Shown piece by piece: positions 63,942-64,000 of a DNA stretch of 64,000 bases. Each line of letters starts with the position of its first letter. Position 1 is the stretch's first letter. Source of the stretch: Myxacorys almedinensis A (GTDB lineage: Bacteria; Cyanobacteriota; Cyanobacteriia; Leptolyngbyales; Leptolyngbyaceae); NCBI RefSeq assembly GCF_010091945.1, contig NZ_WVIE01000011.1, positions 1 to 64,000 on the forward strand. Direction: 5' to 3'. The position numbers were made by a program, and so were the translations under genes. The notes below the pieces were generated by a model that was not told where the DNA came from, did not search any database, and was given only the letters and a program-made list of their open reading frames with translations.

Positions 63942-64000
63942 GGGATTAAACTCCTTTTAGTTTACGAATGCATATTTAGCTAGTATGAAAACACAGATTT

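Overview
The window is a chromosomal segment of a cyanobacterium. It opens inside psbA (photosystem II D1). It carries very many GCGATCGC (HIP1) palindromes, a 2-phytyl-1,4-naphthoquinone methyltransferase (menG), a DnaK3-type Hsp70 with its DnaJ, an NTRC (thioredoxin reductase-thioredoxin fusion) and many small proteins of cyanobacterial type. Genus cannot be fixed from the sequence alone. I found no rRNA, tRNA, CRISPR array, transposase or prophage. Gene order is mosaic: mostly single genes or two-gene units on both strands.

Layout. 0-11.8 kb: psbA 3' end, a lone receiver protein, gyrA-family topoisomerase A, a GT8 glycosyltransferase, a zinc alcohol dehydrogenase, a VKOR-like/hydrolase pair, an acyltransferase, a rhodanese back-to-back with a DUF547 gene, and a GT2 transferase. 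12-24.9 kb: a methyltransferase, an SDR, a cobD-like aminotransferase with a redox-dead disulfide-reductase paralogue, HU, an A-type Fe-S carrier, a TPR protein, an epimerase, a small SF1 helicase and DUF445. 25-31 kb: menG, a REC-GAF regulator, and dnaK3-dnaJ. 31-36.5 kb: a divergent ArsR/aquaporin pair with a palindromic operator, an L,D-transpeptidase, leuC, an intergenic region with two CRP-like sites and a probable small RNA, and trhO. 36.5-49.7 kb: a vanadium haloperoxidase, glutathione reductase, UV endonuclease, a B12 radical-SAM enzyme, a 46-residue membrane protein, SGNH and GH25 hydrolases, and dxr.

50.1-53.6 kb is the most unusual part. Three sites with integron attC architecture lie in the same orientation (minus strand) at 50148-50236, 52320-52408 and 53260-53345. 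They delimit cassette-like units: a small ORF, a nucleosidase, and an HxlR regulator with a divergent acyl-CoA-dehydrogenase-like gene. No integrase is in view, so this resembles a cluster of attC sites lacking integron-integrase. Two terminal-inverted-repeat elements (MITE-like) follow at 54.1-54.4 kb.

55-64 kb: ExoD, a P-type ATPase whose best start is a Shine-Dalgarno-preceded ATT, NTRC, an AI-2E-family permease, an internally deleted CorC/HlyC pseudogene, an MscS channel and a PhzF-family protein. Functional themes are redox and oxidative-stress handling (NTRC, glutathione reductase, VKOR-like, haloperoxidase), protein folding, metalloid response and cell-envelope work.
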